Source of the DNA: Nonomuraea jabiensis
GTDB taxonomy: Bacteria > Actinomycetota > Actinomycetes > Streptosporangiales > Streptosporangiaceae
Assembly (NCBI RefSeq): GCF_014204795.1
Contig: NZ_JACHMB010000001.1
Span: 1,860,001-1,924,000 of the forward strand
Direction: 5' to 3'
Length of the DNA: 64,000 nucleotides
In this document: positions 19,238 to 28,823 of the stretch, in pieces
Numbering within the stretch: the first letter of the stretch is position 1
Layout of the letters: each line of letters opens with the position of its first letter
Notes under the pieces: model-generated
The model's input: the letters and a program-made list of their open reading frames with translations, nothing else
Told to the model about the DNA's origin: nothing
The model's database searches: none
Program-made: the position numbers and the translations under genes

Positions 19238-19441
19238 CGTATGGCAACCGGTGTGCAGGTCGCCTCTCGGCGAAAGGCACAACGCGGCTCCAGCCGAACG
19301 GTATTCCGCGAAGGCAATAGGTGAGGCCCGGGGACACTGGACACACCGGCCACGATCTATGTAACCACACCCACCCCCCGAACATTCCCCACCCCGACAC
19401 GAATTTCCGGCCACCACGAGATGACGACCGGCCCAGGGCCG

Positions 19442-19625
19442 CTAGGAGCGGGCGGGAGCCGTCAGGGCGGTGTCGCGCATGGCGAGGAGGGCCGCGAACG
19501 CCAGCACCCCCGCCACCCCGCCGATCCACGCCACCGTCCAGCATGCTCAGGAAGGCGCAGCCGAGCAGCGCGTACGTCACCGCCGTGCGGCTGCGCGCCG
19601 GGAGGTCCTCGTAGAGGTCCGTCAC
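19442..19625 (-). pseudogene. Frameshifted small membrane protein gene
   Basis: A GTG at 19625 overlaps the TetR stop (GTGA) and opens a frame coding MTDLYEDLPARSRTAV followed by a hydrophobic helix. After about 28 codons the frame loses sense, while another frame continues as a second hydrophobic helix (VAWIGGVAGVLAFAALL) and ends at TAG 19442-19444. The span is 184 nt, one base over 61 codons. The parts join as a roughly 60-residue two-helix membrane protein with a single frameshift near 19540. A sequencing error is possible. Confidence 0.6.
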
Positions 19626-20293
19626 CCGGCCTCGCCGCCCTTCAGCGCGCCGTGCAGGAACAGGTGGACCAGCTCCTGAGAGGTGAGCGGGGACGAGCCG
19701 CCCCGCCCGGACGCCAGGATCAGGAACTGGAACGCCTCGGCCAGCCGCTCCGGGGGCAGCCTGAGGTCGTCGCGTTCGGGCTCGAACAGCCCGGTCAGCA
19801 CGTCGCGGGTGGCCGCCATCGACGCCTCCCGCCCCGACAGGGCCTGCGCCCCTCCCCGCGGCCCCTCGGCCGGGCCACGCCCCTCTCCGGAGGCGTCGGA
19901 GGGCGTGCCCAGGAGGCGGGGGTCGCGGCGGAGGCCGCCCGAGGCGGCCAGGGCACCGGCGACGGCGCCCATCCGGGCCAGGTAGCCGCGCAGCGCCTCC
20001 GCGGCCTCGATCAGCCGCTCCTCCAGCGGCACGTCCAGCGCGATCGCCGCCACGTGCGCGAGCGTGTCGTCGGGCCGCGCCGCCTCCGCCATGCAGGCGG
20101 CGAGCAGGGTCTCCTTGTCGCCGAAGGCCCGGAAGATGGTGCCTTCGCCGATGCCCGCGGCGCGGGCGACCTGGCCGGTGGTCACGGAGGTGCCGTACTC
20201 CACCACCAGCGGGAGCGCCGCCCTGACGATCATCTCGCGGCGCTGTTCAGGACTCATCGCCGGCGCGCGTCGCCGGCCCGTCTCGTTCGTCAT
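19622..20293 (-). CDS. TetR family regulator
   Basis: 223 residues from the ATG at 20293. N-terminal HTH: QVARAAGIGEGTIFRAFGDKETLL, a canonical TetR recognition unit. The ligand domain has a Gly/Pro-rich insert (about residues 115-150) before the last helices. Divergent from the PIG-L deacetylase gene with a 22-bp perfect palindrome between them, and translationally coupled to the small membrane protein gene behind it. It likely represses itself and probably the deacetylase. Confidence 0.9.
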   Translation of the reverse strand: MTNETGRRRAPAMSPEQRREMIVRAALPLVVEYGTSVTTGQVARAAGIGEGTIFRAFGDKETLLAACMAEAARPDDTLAHVAAIALDVPLEERLIEAAEALRGYLARMGAVAGALAASGGLRRDPRLLGTPSDASGEGRGPAEGPRGGAQALSGREASMAATRDVLTGLFEPERDDLRLPPERLAEAFQFLILASGRGGSSPLTSQELVHLFLHGALKGGEAG

Positions 20294-20305
20294 GGCCATC
20301 ACGGT

Positions 20306-20327
20306 ACGGAGTGAGTACTCACTCCGT
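20306..20327 (+). promoter_or_regulatory. 22-bp perfect palindrome, TetR operator
   Basis: The half-site ACGGAGTGAGT is followed directly by its reverse complement. It lies 13 bp from the TetR start and 25 bp from the PIG-L start, ideal for repressing both divergent promoters. Confidence 0.8.
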
Positions 20328-20351
20328 CAATGGAATATAGGGTGACCGGCT

Positions 20352-21100
20352 ATGGCGACACTCCTGGCTTTCCACGCGCATCCGGACGACGAGGTGCTCC
20401 TGACCGGCGGAACGCTCGCCCGCGCCGCCGCCGAGGGCCACCGCGTGATCGTCGTGGTCGCGACCGACGGCGTCATGAAGTCCGTCGCGGAGGGCGGCAC
20501 GACCAGGATGGACGAGCTGCGCGCCGCCGCCGCCGAGCTGGGCGTGGCGCGCGTCGAGCACCTGGGCTACGCCGACAGCGGGCACGGCAAGGACCTGTAC
20601 CCCGACCCGCCGGACCGGATGCGGTTCGTACGCGCGAGCACGGAGGAGGCCGCGGCCAGGCTCGCCGCGATCCTGCGCGAGGAGAAGGTGGACCTCCTGC
20701 TCAGCTACGACCCCAACGGCGGCTACGGCCACCGCGACCACGTCAAGGTGCACGAGGTCGGCAAGCGGGCCGCCGCGCTGGCCGGGGTGCCCCGCGTGCT
20801 GGAGGCCACGGTCCCGCGTGACGCCGCCGTCCGGCTGCTGCGCCTGGTCCGCCTGCTGCGGATCCCGCTCCGCTACGACGAGCGCGAGCTGGCGAAGGCG
20901 TACAGCCCCGGCAAGGCCATCACCCACCGGATCGACGTGCGCCGCTACGCCGGGCGGAAGCAGCGGGCGCTGGCCGCCCACCGCTCCCAGATCAGCGGCG
21001 GCGGCCGGCTGTCCGCCGTCGCGAGAGTGCTCGTGCGGCTCCCGGCGCCCGTGTTCGGCCTGCTGCTCGGCCGCGAATGGTACGTCGAGGCGAAGACCCG

Positions 21101-21104
<4 letters not shown>
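20352..21104 (+). CDS. PIG-L family deacetylase
   Basis: 250 residues. The zinc-binding AHPDDE motif (residues 9-14) and the later GYGHRDH (about 124-130) mark the LmbE/PIG-L fold, which removes N-acetyl groups from GlcNAc-linked substrates such as mycothiol precursors, teicoplanin-type antibiotics or mycothiol conjugates. The substrate is not evident; length and motif context fit a generic paralogue rather than MshB. Probably repressed by the divergent TetR. It overlaps the end of the ECF42 gene by 4 bp. Confidence 0.88.
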
Positions 21105-22315
<1,211 letters not shown>

Positions 22316-22326
22316 CGTGCCGTCGA

Positions 22327-22746
22327 TCAGAACCCCAGGTCCGCGCCGCCCTCGGCGATGGGCCGGACGTCGGTCACGCTGCCGTCCCAGACGCCGCCGG
22401 GGCTCGGGCACTTCGACAGGCGTCCGGCGATCTCGGTCGCCCGGTCGAAGCTGTCGCACTCGACGATCCAGTAGCCCGCGAGCACCTCCTGCGTCTCCGC
22501 GTACGGGCCGTCGGTCACGACCGGGACGCCGTCGCGCAGGTGGAGCCTCCTGGTGTGCACGGGCGCGACCAGGCCGCGCGTCTCCACGAGCTCGCCGGAC
22601 TCCTCCAGCTCCTTGTTGAACGCCTCCATGAACTGGTGCATCGCCGCGACGTCCGCCGGCGACCAGGCAGGCTGCCCTTCGGCGTCCTTGCCGGACAGGA
22701 CGTCGTAGTCCTGCTGCGTGCCGTACGACAGGATCATGTACTTCAT
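22327..22746 (-). CDS. YCII/DGPF domain protein
   Basis: 139 residues from the ATG at 22746 (MKYMILSYG), with AGGA upstream. The signature TDGPYAETQEVLAGYWIVEC is characteristic. It forms an operon with the ECF42 gene, starting it. In characterised ECF42 systems the DGPF proteins are regulon members, although their biochemistry is unknown. Confidence 0.88.
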   Translation of the reverse strand: MKYMILSYGTQQDYDVLSGKDAEGQPAWSPADVAAMHQFMEAFNKELEESGELVETRGLVAPVHTRRLHLRDGVPVVTDGPYAETQEVLAGYWIVECDSFDRATEIAGRLSKCPSPGGVWDGSVTDVRPIAEGGADLGF

Positions 22747-22820
22747 GGTGACCGAGTCCTCTCTCGTGTGCCTCTCACCAGGTACGTCGGAGCCGAGCCC
22801 GCTCACCGGACACCCCTACG

Positions 22821-23621
22821 ATGCCAGACATGCCATTTGCGACAGCCGTGGACGGCGTGAAGCTGTCCTACCAGGTCCGCGGCGGCGGGCAGCCCCTCGT
22901 CCTCCTGCAGGGGCAGGCCAACGAGCACCGCTGGTGGGATCCCGTACGCCCGGACTTCGAGCAGGAGTTCCGCACCATCACCTTCGACTACCGCGGCACG
23001 GGCGGCAGCGACAAACCCGACGAGCCGTACACCACCCGGGGGTTCGCCGCCGACGTGCTGGCCGTGCTCGACGAGCTGGGCGTGGAGAAGGCGCACGTCT
23101 ACGGGACGTCGATGGGCGGGCGGGTGGCCCAGTGGCTGGCGGCCGACCATCCCGAGCGGGTCGGGTCGCTGGTGCTCGGCTGCAGCTCGCCGGGCGGCGC
23201 CCACGGCATCGAGCGGGACAACGACGTGCGCAGGTCGCTGGCCCAGCCGGACCGGGCGGCCGCCGAGCGGGCGCTGCTGGAGCTCATGTACACGCCTGCC
23301 TGGCTGGCCACCCACCCGGGCCCCCACCGCACGGTCGGCGACCCGGCCATGCCCGCGTACGCGCGCCGCCGCCACCTGGCCGCCAGCGCCGGGCACGACA
23401 GCTGGGCCGCGCTGCCCTCCATCACCGCGCCCACGCTGGTGGTGCACGGCACCGACGACGTGTTCAACCCGGCGGCCAACGCGCCGCTGCTGGCCGACCG
23501 CATCCCCGGGGCGGAGCTGCGGATGATCGAGGGGGCGCGGCACGCGTACTTCGAGGAGTTCAGGCAGGTCGCGAGCCCTCTGGTGCTGGATTTCCTGCTC
23601 GGCGGCGCAAGTAGGACCTGA
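22821..23621 (+). CDS. Alpha/beta hydrolase
   Basis: 266 residues; an ATG three codons further in is equally usable. Visible are an oxyanion region (LVLLQGQANEHRWWDPV), nucleophile elbow GTSMGG, acid in VVHGTDDVFNP and the catalytic His in GARHAYFEEF. The fold suggests esterase, lactonase or haloperoxidase-like activity with unknown substrate. Divergent from the YCII-ECF42 operon over 74 bp. Confidence 0.85.
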   Translation: MPDMPFATAVDGVKLSYQVRGGGQPLVLLQGQANEHRWWDPVRPDFEQEFRTITFDYRGTGGSDKPDEPYTTRGFAADVLAVLDELGVEKAHVYGTSMGGRVAQWLAADHPERVGSLVLGCSSPGGAHGIERDNDVRRSLAQPDRAAAERALLELMYTPAWLATHPGPHRTVGDPAMPAYARRRHLAASAGHDSWAALPSITAPTLVVHGTDDVFNPAANAPLLADRIPGAELRMIEGARHAYFEEFRQVASPLVLDFLLGGASRT

Positions 23622-23651
23622 TCTGACCTACTTCGTGCGTAGCCTGCGGGC

Positions 23652-24125
23652 ATGAACATTCCTGAGGGATACACCACCGTCACGCCGTGGATCATCGGAC
23701 CCGACACCGCGGGCCTCATCGACTACCTCAAGGCCGCGTTCGACGCCGTCGAGCTGTCCCGCGTGACCGACGACGAAGGGCGCATCGGGCACGCGGAGGT
23801 GCGGATCGGGGACGCCGTGGTGATGATGTTCGACTCGGCTCCAGGCTGGCCGCCCACGCCCGCCTTCCTGCGCCTGTACGTCCCCGACGCCGACGCCGCC
23901 CACCGCCGGGCCGTCGAGGCGGGCGGGACGTCGGTGACGGAGGTCACGCACCTGTTCTGGGGCGACCGGGTCGGGCGGGTGCGCGACCCGTTCGGCAACC
24001 TGTGGTGGATCCAGGCGCGCGTCGAGGAGGTCTCGCCCGAGGAGATGGAGCTCCGCATGAGCGACCCCGTCTTCACGAAGGCGATGGAGTACGTCCAGGG
24101 CGCGGACTTCTTCCCTAAGCAGTGA
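23652..24125 (+). CDS. VOC family protein (PhnB/glyoxalase-like)
   Basis: 157 residues. The beta-alpha-beta-beta-beta pattern and the motifs EGYTTVTPWIIGPD, VRDPFGNLWWIQAR and a C-terminal SPEEMELRM tail match the PhnB-like branch of the VOC superfamily. No substrate can be assigned. It follows the alpha/beta hydrolase by 30 bp and overlaps the end of the convergent HAD gene by 11 bp. Confidence 0.8.
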   Translation: MNIPEGYTTVTPWIIGPDTAGLIDYLKAAFDAVELSRVTDDEGRIGHAEVRIGDAVVMMFDSAPGWPPTPAFLRLYVPDADAAHRRAVEAGGTSVTEVTHLFWGDRVGRVRDPFGNLWWIQARVEEVSPEEMELRMSDPVFTKAMEYVQGADFFPKQ

Positions 24126-24762
24126 TGCGCCTGGCCAGCGAGACGAGGTCGGGGGCCGACAGGCACGGGGCGCTCATCACGCTCGGGTACGGCGTGCCGC
24201 GCCGCTCCAGCCAGGCCCCCGACAGCCCGGCCCGCTGGGCCCCGTCGATGTCCCATGGGTGCACCGCGACCAGGACCGCCTGGTCGGGCCGCACCCCGGC
24301 CTGGGCGGCCGCATACTCGTAGGCCGCGCGGGCGGGCTTCCACGCGCGGGGGCCGCTCACGTCCAGCGTGGCCTCCACCAGGTCGAACAGCCCTTCGCGG
24401 CGCAGGATCCCCTCAGTCATGGCCGCCGCCCCGTTCGTCATGGTGAACAGGCGCAGGCCGCTCTCGCGCAGCAGCCGCATGCCCTCGGGGACGTCGGGAT
24501 GCACCCGCAGCTCGGTGAACCCCTTCAGCACGTGGCTCACCGCCTCGTCCCCGGCCCCCATCTCCTTGAGCACGTCGGCGGCGATCCGGCCGAACTCGGC
24601 GAAACCGCCCGCCGCCGTGAGCGCGAACCCGTCGCGCAGCACGCTCGCGAACCACGTCCCCATCTGCTCGCCGGACAGCCCCACCTCCTCGAACCTGCCC
24701 CGCATCGGCTCCATGTCGGTCAGCGTCTCGTTGACGTCGAAGATCACTATCTGCGGCTTCAT
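24115..24762 (-). CDS. Haloacid dehalogenase type II-like hydrolase
   Basis: 215 residues from the ATG at 24762, which overlaps the upstream TetR stop (ATGA). HAD motif I FDVNETLTD (with the nucleophile Asp), motif II FTMTNGAA, the Lys in RAWKPARAAY and motif IV VHPWDIDGAQRAG are present. It belongs to the haloacid dehalogenase type II/phosphatase-like branch. Translational coupling to TetR suggests control by that regulator. Confidence 0.86.
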   Translation of the reverse strand: MKPQIVIFDVNETLTDMEPMRGRFEEVGLSGEQMGTWFASVLRDGFALTAAGGFAEFGRIAADVLKEMGAGDEAVSHVLKGFTELRVHPDVPEGMRLLRESGLRLFTMTNGAAAMTEGILRREGLFDLVEATLDVSGPRAWKPARAAYEYAAAQAGVRPDQAVLVAVHPWDIDGAQRAGLSGAWLERRGTPYPSVMSAPCLSAPDLVSLARRITA

Positions 24763-25349
24763 GGCCGGTCCCTTCTGAGAGAGTCGAGTGCGGCGGACGC
24801 GCCCTTGCCGAGGGCGGCCGGGTCCGCGCCGGCGCGCGAGCGGAGGTTCACCCCGTAGGCCAGCAGGGTCAGGGACTCCGCGGTCGCGTCGAGGTCGAGG
24901 CCGCCGGCGAGCTGCCCCTGGGCCCTGGCCGCCTCCAGGGCCGTGCGCATCGTCGCGCGGAGCCGGTCGTGGTGCTGGTCCAGCACCTGGCGCACGGCCG
25001 GGTCCGCGCTCTCGGCGCCGGCGTTGGTCGCCATGCAGCCCCAGCGCGCGTGCTCGCCCGCGCACCTGATGCGGATCAGGCGGTCGAAGAACTCCTCGAT
25101 CGCGGGCAGCCCCCGCCCGTCGTCTGCCAGGGCCTGGAACATCGGCTGCGAGCGCCGCTCGACGTAGCGGCGCAGCGCCCGCACGTACAGGTCCTGCTTG
25201 CCGCCGTAGGTCGCGTACAGGCTGGAGCGGCTGAGGCCGGTCGCCGCGATCACCTCCGCGATGCCCGTGGTGGCGGCCCCGCGCTGCCAGAACAGGCGCT
25301 CCACCTGCTCCAGCACCGCGTCGGGATCGAAATGCTTCACGTCCGGCAT
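24759..25349 (-). CDS. TetR family regulator
   Basis: 196 residues from the ATG at 25349 (PDVKHFDPDAVLEQV). HTH: GIAEVIAATGLSRSSLYATYGGKQDLY. The C-terminal domain resembles the AcrR/TetR_C_16 type. It heads a two-gene operon with the HAD gene. A 26-bp dyad lies 16 bp upstream and close to the divergent promoter of the MFS leader. Confidence 0.88.
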   Translation of the reverse strand: MPDVKHFDPDAVLEQVERLFWQRGAATTGIAEVIAATGLSRSSLYATYGGKQDLYVRALRRYVERRSQPMFQALADDGRGLPAIEEFFDRLIRIRCAGEHARWGCMATNAGAESADPAVRQVLDQHHDRLRATMRTALEAARAQGQLAGGLDLDATAESLTLLAYGVNLRSRAGADPAALGKGASAALDSLRRDRP

Positions 25350-25364
25350 CGGCACCTCCGCGCT

Positions 25365-25390
25365 TATCTTGGAACAACTGGTCCAAGATA
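25365..25390 (-). promoter_or_regulatory. TetR operator
   Basis: Arms TATCTTGGA and TCCAAGATA are separated by 8 bp whose centre (CA..TG) also pairs. The position just upstream of the TetR start suggests autoregulation. It ends 10 bp before the candidate -35 of the divergent MFS leader promoter, so it could affect both. Confidence 0.72.
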
Positions 25391-25399
25391 GCAAATCAT

Positions 25400-25429
25400 T
25401 TGCGCGGATCTCCGAAGCCTTGCTACGTT
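25400..25429 (+). promoter_or_regulatory. Candidate promoter of the MFS leader transcript
   Basis: TTGCGC (25400-25405) and TACGTT (25424-25429) are 18 bp apart. The expected transcript start is within a base or two of the leader-peptide ATG at 25437, which has no ribosome-binding site, so the leader would be translated as a leaderless message. Confidence 0.45.
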
Positions 25430-25436
25430 CGCCCTC

Positions 25437-25466
25437 ATGTCCAGCCCCGAGGCGTCAAGACGCTAG
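25437..25466 (+). CDS. Nine-residue leader peptide MSSPEASRR
   Basis: ATG to TAG codes MSSPEASRR, 154 bp upstream of the MFS start. The stop codon touches the first base of a perfect hairpin. Short leaders followed by hairpins that hide the ribosome site are known upstream of inducible chloramphenicol and macrolide resistance genes; the role here is inferred from that arrangement. Confidence 0.6.
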   Translation: MSSPEASRR

Positions 25467-25613
25467 CCACCGGTCATCCGGTGGCTGTCTCGCGCTGACG
25501 CCGGGCTCTCCGCGAGCCGTGCGCTTCTTCGTGATGCGGCCGATTCCTCCAGCGGGGCAGGACCTTCCTCCGGCCTGCCCGCTTCCTTGTCGATCCTCGA
25601 TACGGTCGCGGAG
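25466..25613 (+). promoter_or_regulatory. Candidate translational attenuator
   Basis: Hairpin 1 (25466-25485) pairs GCCACCGG with CCGGTGGC around a TCAT loop. Further down, CTCCGCGA (25508-25515) is exactly complementary to TCGCGGAG (25606-25613), which contains the GGAG ribosome site of the MFS gene. CTCGCG (25489-25494) can instead pair with CGCGAG (25511-25516), freeing the ribosome site. GGGCAGG and CCTGCCC (about 25554-25580) form another helix between them. These alternatives fit a drug-sensing attenuator; the folding is inferred by eye. Confidence 0.6.
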
Positions 25614-25620
25614 TTCTCTC

Positions 25621-26820
25621 ATGCCTTTCGCTGTCTACCTGCTCGGACTGGCGGTTTTCGCCCAGGGGACGTCCGAGTTCATGCTGTCCGGGCTCATCCC
25701 GGGCATCGCGCGGGACCTGCGGGTATCCATCCCCGCCGCAGGGCTGCTCACCTCGGCCTTCGCCGTCGGGATGGTGGTCGGGGCGCCGCTCATGGCGGTG
25801 CTCAGCCTGCGCTGGTCCCGGCGGTTCGCGCTGCTGGCCTTCCTGGTCACGTTCCTGGTCGTACACGTGGTGGGCGCGCTCACCACCAGCTACGGCGTGC
25901 TGCTCGGCACGCGGGTGATCGCGGCGCTGGCCAACGCCGGGTTCCTGGCGGTGGCCATGGCGACCGCCGTCGCGCTCGCGCCTTCCGACGCCAAGGGGCG
26001 CGCCACCTCCGTCCTCCTCGGCGGCGTCACGATCGCCTGCGTCGCGGGCGTGCCGGGCGGCGCGCTGCTGGGCGAGGTGTGGGGGTGGCGCTCGGCGTTC
26101 TGGGCGGTGGCCGTCGCGCTGGTCCCGGCCATCGTCGCGGTGCTCAAGTCCGTACCGTCCGGCCCGGCCGGGGGCGGGGACGGGGGTGCCGGCCCGGCCG
26201 GTGCGCGGGCCCGCGGGGAGCTGCGGGCGCTGCGCCGGCCGCGGCTGCTGGTCCTCCTCGCGCTGGCCGCTCTGGTGAACGGCGGCACCTTCTGCACGTT
26301 CACCTACCTCGCGCCCCTGCTCACCGGGGACACCGGGATCGGGTCCTCCTGGATGCCGCTGATGCTGGCGCTGTTCGGGCTGGGCTCGTTCGCCGGGGTG
26401 ACCGCCAGCGGGCGGGTGGCCGACCGGCGGCCGACCCGGCTCCTGGTTATCTGCGGGCCGGCGCTGGCCGCCGGATGGGCCGTCTTCGCGCTGGCGGCCG
26501 GCGCGCCGGTGCCCGCGGTCGTGCTCGTCTTCGTCCAGGGGACGCTCTCGTTCGCCGTGGGTTCCACGCTGATCTCCCAGGTGCTGTACGCGGCCACCGG
26601 CGCCCCCACCCTGGCCGGCGGGTTCGCCACGGCGGCGCTCAACGTGGGCGCGACGCTCGGCCCGTGGCTGGGCGGCCTGACCATCGGGGCCGGGCTCGGG
26701 CTGCGCTCGCCCCTGTGGGTGAGCGCCCTGCTGGTGGCCGCCGCCCTGGTCACCGCCGCCGTCGCTCGCGCCGTCGGGGTGAACCCGGTGGAGAAGGGCC
26801 AGCCGGCTGTAGCACAGTAA
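25621..26820 (+). CDS. MFS efflux transporter, Cmx/CmrA chloramphenicol type
   Basis: 399 residues with twelve predicted membrane helices. The N-terminus (FAVYLLGLAVFAQGTSEFML), the WGWRSAFWAVA segment and the overall length fit the Cmx/CmrA/CmlR group of chloramphenicol exporters (DHA1 family). Drug specificity is inferred from the family and from the attenuator-like leader. GGAG at 25610-25613 serves as ribosome site. It is divergent from the TetR-HAD operon; the next gene starts 5 bp after its stop. Confidence 0.8.
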   Translation: MPFAVYLLGLAVFAQGTSEFMLSGLIPGIARDLRVSIPAAGLLTSAFAVGMVVGAPLMAVLSLRWSRRFALLAFLVTFLVVHVVGALTTSYGVLLGTRVIAALANAGFLAVAMATAVALAPSDAKGRATSVLLGGVTIACVAGVPGGALLGEVWGWRSAFWAVAVALVPAIVAVLKSVPSGPAGGGDGGAGPAGARARGELRALRRPRLLVLLALAALVNGGTFCTFTYLAPLLTGDTGIGSSWMPLMLALFGLGSFAGVTASGRVADRRPTRLLVICGPALAAGWAVFALAAGAPVPAVVLVFVQGTLSFAVGSTLISQVLYAATGAPTLAGGFATAALNVGATLGPWLGGLTIGAGLGLRSPLWVSALLVAAALVTAAVARAVGVNPVEKGQPAVAQ

Positions 26821-26825
26821 GGGGA

Positions 26826-27626
26826 ATGGAACCCGCTGCGCGCTTTCGCCGAGAGGTCAGAGCATTTCAGGACGCCGCCCGGCAGGCGGCACAGACCGGC
26901 GCGGCGCCGCCGGTGCCGTCCTGTCCCGGCTGGTCGGTCGCCGACCTGCTGATCCACCTGGGCTCCGTGCACCGGGGCGTGTTCCGCATCATCGAGGACC
27001 GGCTCGACGGGCCTCCGGACGGCTCCGACCTGTCCTTCGCCGGGCTGCCACCGGACCTCACGGGGTGGCCCGACCCGCGGCACGCGCCCAACCTCGGGCC
27101 GATCCCTGACGGGGTGCTCGGCTGGTTCCAGGAAGGGGCGGCCCGGCTGGCGGCGCTCTTCGACGAGCGCGACGCCGGCGATCCGGCGTGGACCTGGTCG
27201 AAGGAGCAGAGCGTCGGGTTCTGGGTGCGGATGCAGACCATCGAGGCCGCCGTGCACCGCTGGGACGCCGAGAACGCCCTCGGCGTCCCCCGCCCGATCC
27301 ACGAGGACGTGGCGGCCGACGCGGTGACGCAGACGTTCGAGGTCATGGTGCCCGCGCGGCGGGAGTGGACGCAGGCGCCCGCCGGGGCGGGCGAGCGGTT
27401 CCGCTTCCTGCGCACGGACGGCGAGGGCGACTGGGCGGTCCACTTCGACGGCCCGGACGTACGGCTGTCCTCCGGGGCGGGCGGCGGCGACTTCGACGTC
27501 GAGCTGGCCGGGAGCGCGTCGGACCTCATGCTGTTCCTCTGGAACCGCATCCCGGCCGACGGCCTCGACGTGCGCGGGGACAAGAGCGGGCTCGACCGCT
27601 ACTTCGTCCTGGCGCCTCCCGTGTGA
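26826..27626 (+). CDS. Maleylpyruvate isomerase N-terminal domain (DinB-like) protein
   Basis: 266 residues from the ATG at 26826, 5 bp after the MFS stop. The N-terminal four-helix bundle has the PSCPGWSVADLLIHLGSVHR motif with metal-ligand His residues, a third in VHRWDAE. TIGR03083-type proteins are mycothiol-dependent enzymes or relatives; a mycothiol S-transferase-like role would fit a resistance operon but is inference. It converges with the FAD monooxygenase at 7 bp. Confidence 0.84.
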   Translation: MEPAARFRREVRAFQDAARQAAQTGAAPPVPSCPGWSVADLLIHLGSVHRGVFRIIEDRLDGPPDGSDLSFAGLPPDLTGWPDPRHAPNLGPIPDGVLGWFQEGAARLAALFDERDAGDPAWTWSKEQSVGFWVRMQTIEAAVHRWDAENALGVPRPIHEDVAADAVTQTFEVMVPARREWTQAPAGAGERFRFLRTDGEGDWAVHFDGPDVRLSSGAGGGDFDVELAGSASDLMLFLWNRIPADGLDVRGDKSGLDRYFVLAPPV

Positions 27627-27633
27627 CCCCCTC

Positions 27634-28743
27634 CTACGAGCTGCGGGCGAGGAGTCCCATCGACAGGGCCAGCCCGTTGCGCGCCCACATGCCCAGGTGG
27701 GTCTTCGGCACCATCATGCGTACGTTGGGCCCGATCTGCTGCTTGCGCTTGACGAGCTCCCGGTGCCCCTCCTCGTACCGCCGGAAGGCGATCTGGTGGT
27801 CGGAGGTGCCCGCGAGCTCCTCGGCCAGCCGGTACGCCCCCACGACGGCCAGCTCCGCCCCGGCTCCCGACGCCGGGGAGGCGCAGTAGGCGGCGTCCCC
27901 CACGAGCGCCACCCGGCCCGACGACCACGAGGGCAGGTGCACCTGGCTCAGCGCGTCGAAGTAGAAGTCGGGATCGGCGAGGGCCCCGTCGAGCAGTTCG
28001 CGCACCCGCCAGGAGGTCTCGTGGCCGAACGCCTCCTTCAGCAGCGTCCTGTGCTGCTCGGCGTCGCGATGGTCATGGGCCAGCGGCGCCGACCTGAAGA
28101 TGAAGTACGCCTTCGCCTGGGCGTGGTTGCCGGACCGGTAGAGCCCCGCCATCTTGCCCGGAAGGTTGTACATCGTCACCCACCGGTCCTCCCCCAGCGC
28201 TGAGTCCGCGTTCGCGAACGCGAAGTAGTGCCCCATGTGGCGCAGGGCCCCCTCCTCGGGCCCGAAGGCCAGCCGCCGCACCGAAGAGTGCAGCCCGTCG
28301 GCCCCGACGACCAGGTCGAACCGCCGCGTCGTGCCGCCCTCGAACGACACCGTCACGCCGCCGGCGTCCTCCTCCATCGACCGGACGGAGTCGCCGAAGA
28401 CGTACTCCACCTCCGGCTCGGCGACCTCGTGCAGCAGCCCCACCAGGTCGCCCCGCATGATCTCGATCTCGCCGTTCCGGCTCATGTTCACGCGGGCCAC
28501 GGCCCGGTCCGCCGCGTCGACGAACTTCATGCCCCGCACGTCCGCCGCCGCGGCCCTGACCCGCGGCAGGATCCCCATCCGCGCGGCCACCTCGGTCGCC
28601 TCGTCGCGCAGGTCCACCCCGTTGCCGCCCGTGCGCAGCCGCGGCGCCCGCTCGACCAGCGTGGCCCGCATCCCGTGCCGCGCCAGCCAGTACGCCAGCG
28701 TCTGCCCGGCGATGCTCGCCCCGACCACCAGAATCTCCGTCAT
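27634..28743 (-). CDS. FAD-dependent monooxygenase (PHBH fold)
   Basis: 369 residues from the ATG at 28743. Motifs: [34 protein letters not shown] and GDAAYCASPASGAGAELA. It is close to the 5673-6920 enzyme through the middle of the protein but shorter at the C-terminus. Divergent from a TetR gene with two copies of a dyad operator between them, so likely induced by its own substrate. The substrate is unknown. Confidence 0.88.
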   Translation of the reverse strand: MTEILVVGASIAGQTLAYWLARHGMRATLVERAPRLRTGGNGVDLRDEATEVAARMGILPRVRAAAADVRGMKFVDAADRAVARVNMSRNGEIEIMRGDLVGLLHEVAEPEVEYVFGDSVRSMEEDAGGVTVSFEGGTTRRFDLVVGADGLHSSVRRLAFGPEEGALRHMGHYFAFANADSALGEDRWVTMYNLPGKMAGLYRSGNHAQAKAYFIFRSAPLAHDHRDAEQHRTLLKEAFGHETSWRVRELLDGALADPDFYFDALSQVHLPSWSSGRVALVGDAAYCASPASGAGAELAVVGAYRLAEELAGTSDHQIAFRRYEEGHRELVKRKQQIGPNVRMMVPKTHLGMWARNGLALSMGLLARSS

Positions 28744-28755
28744 GTCTCCACCCTC

Positions 28756-28802
28756 CTGACCGTTGGTCAGTTCAGGACTATAGGCTCCCGACCAACGGTC
28801 AG
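28756..28802 (+). promoter_or_regulatory. Two TetR operator copies
   Basis: CTGACCGTTGGTCAG (28756-28770) is a dyad, and GACCAACGGTCAG (28790-28802) is the same motif in the opposite orientation. They are 34 bp apart, about three helical turns. They flank the AT-rich -10-like ACTATA (28778-28783) and sit between the divergent FAD monooxygenase and TetR genes. Confidence 0.78.
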
Positions 28803-28823
28803 GCAAGGTCTAGAATCGGCGGC

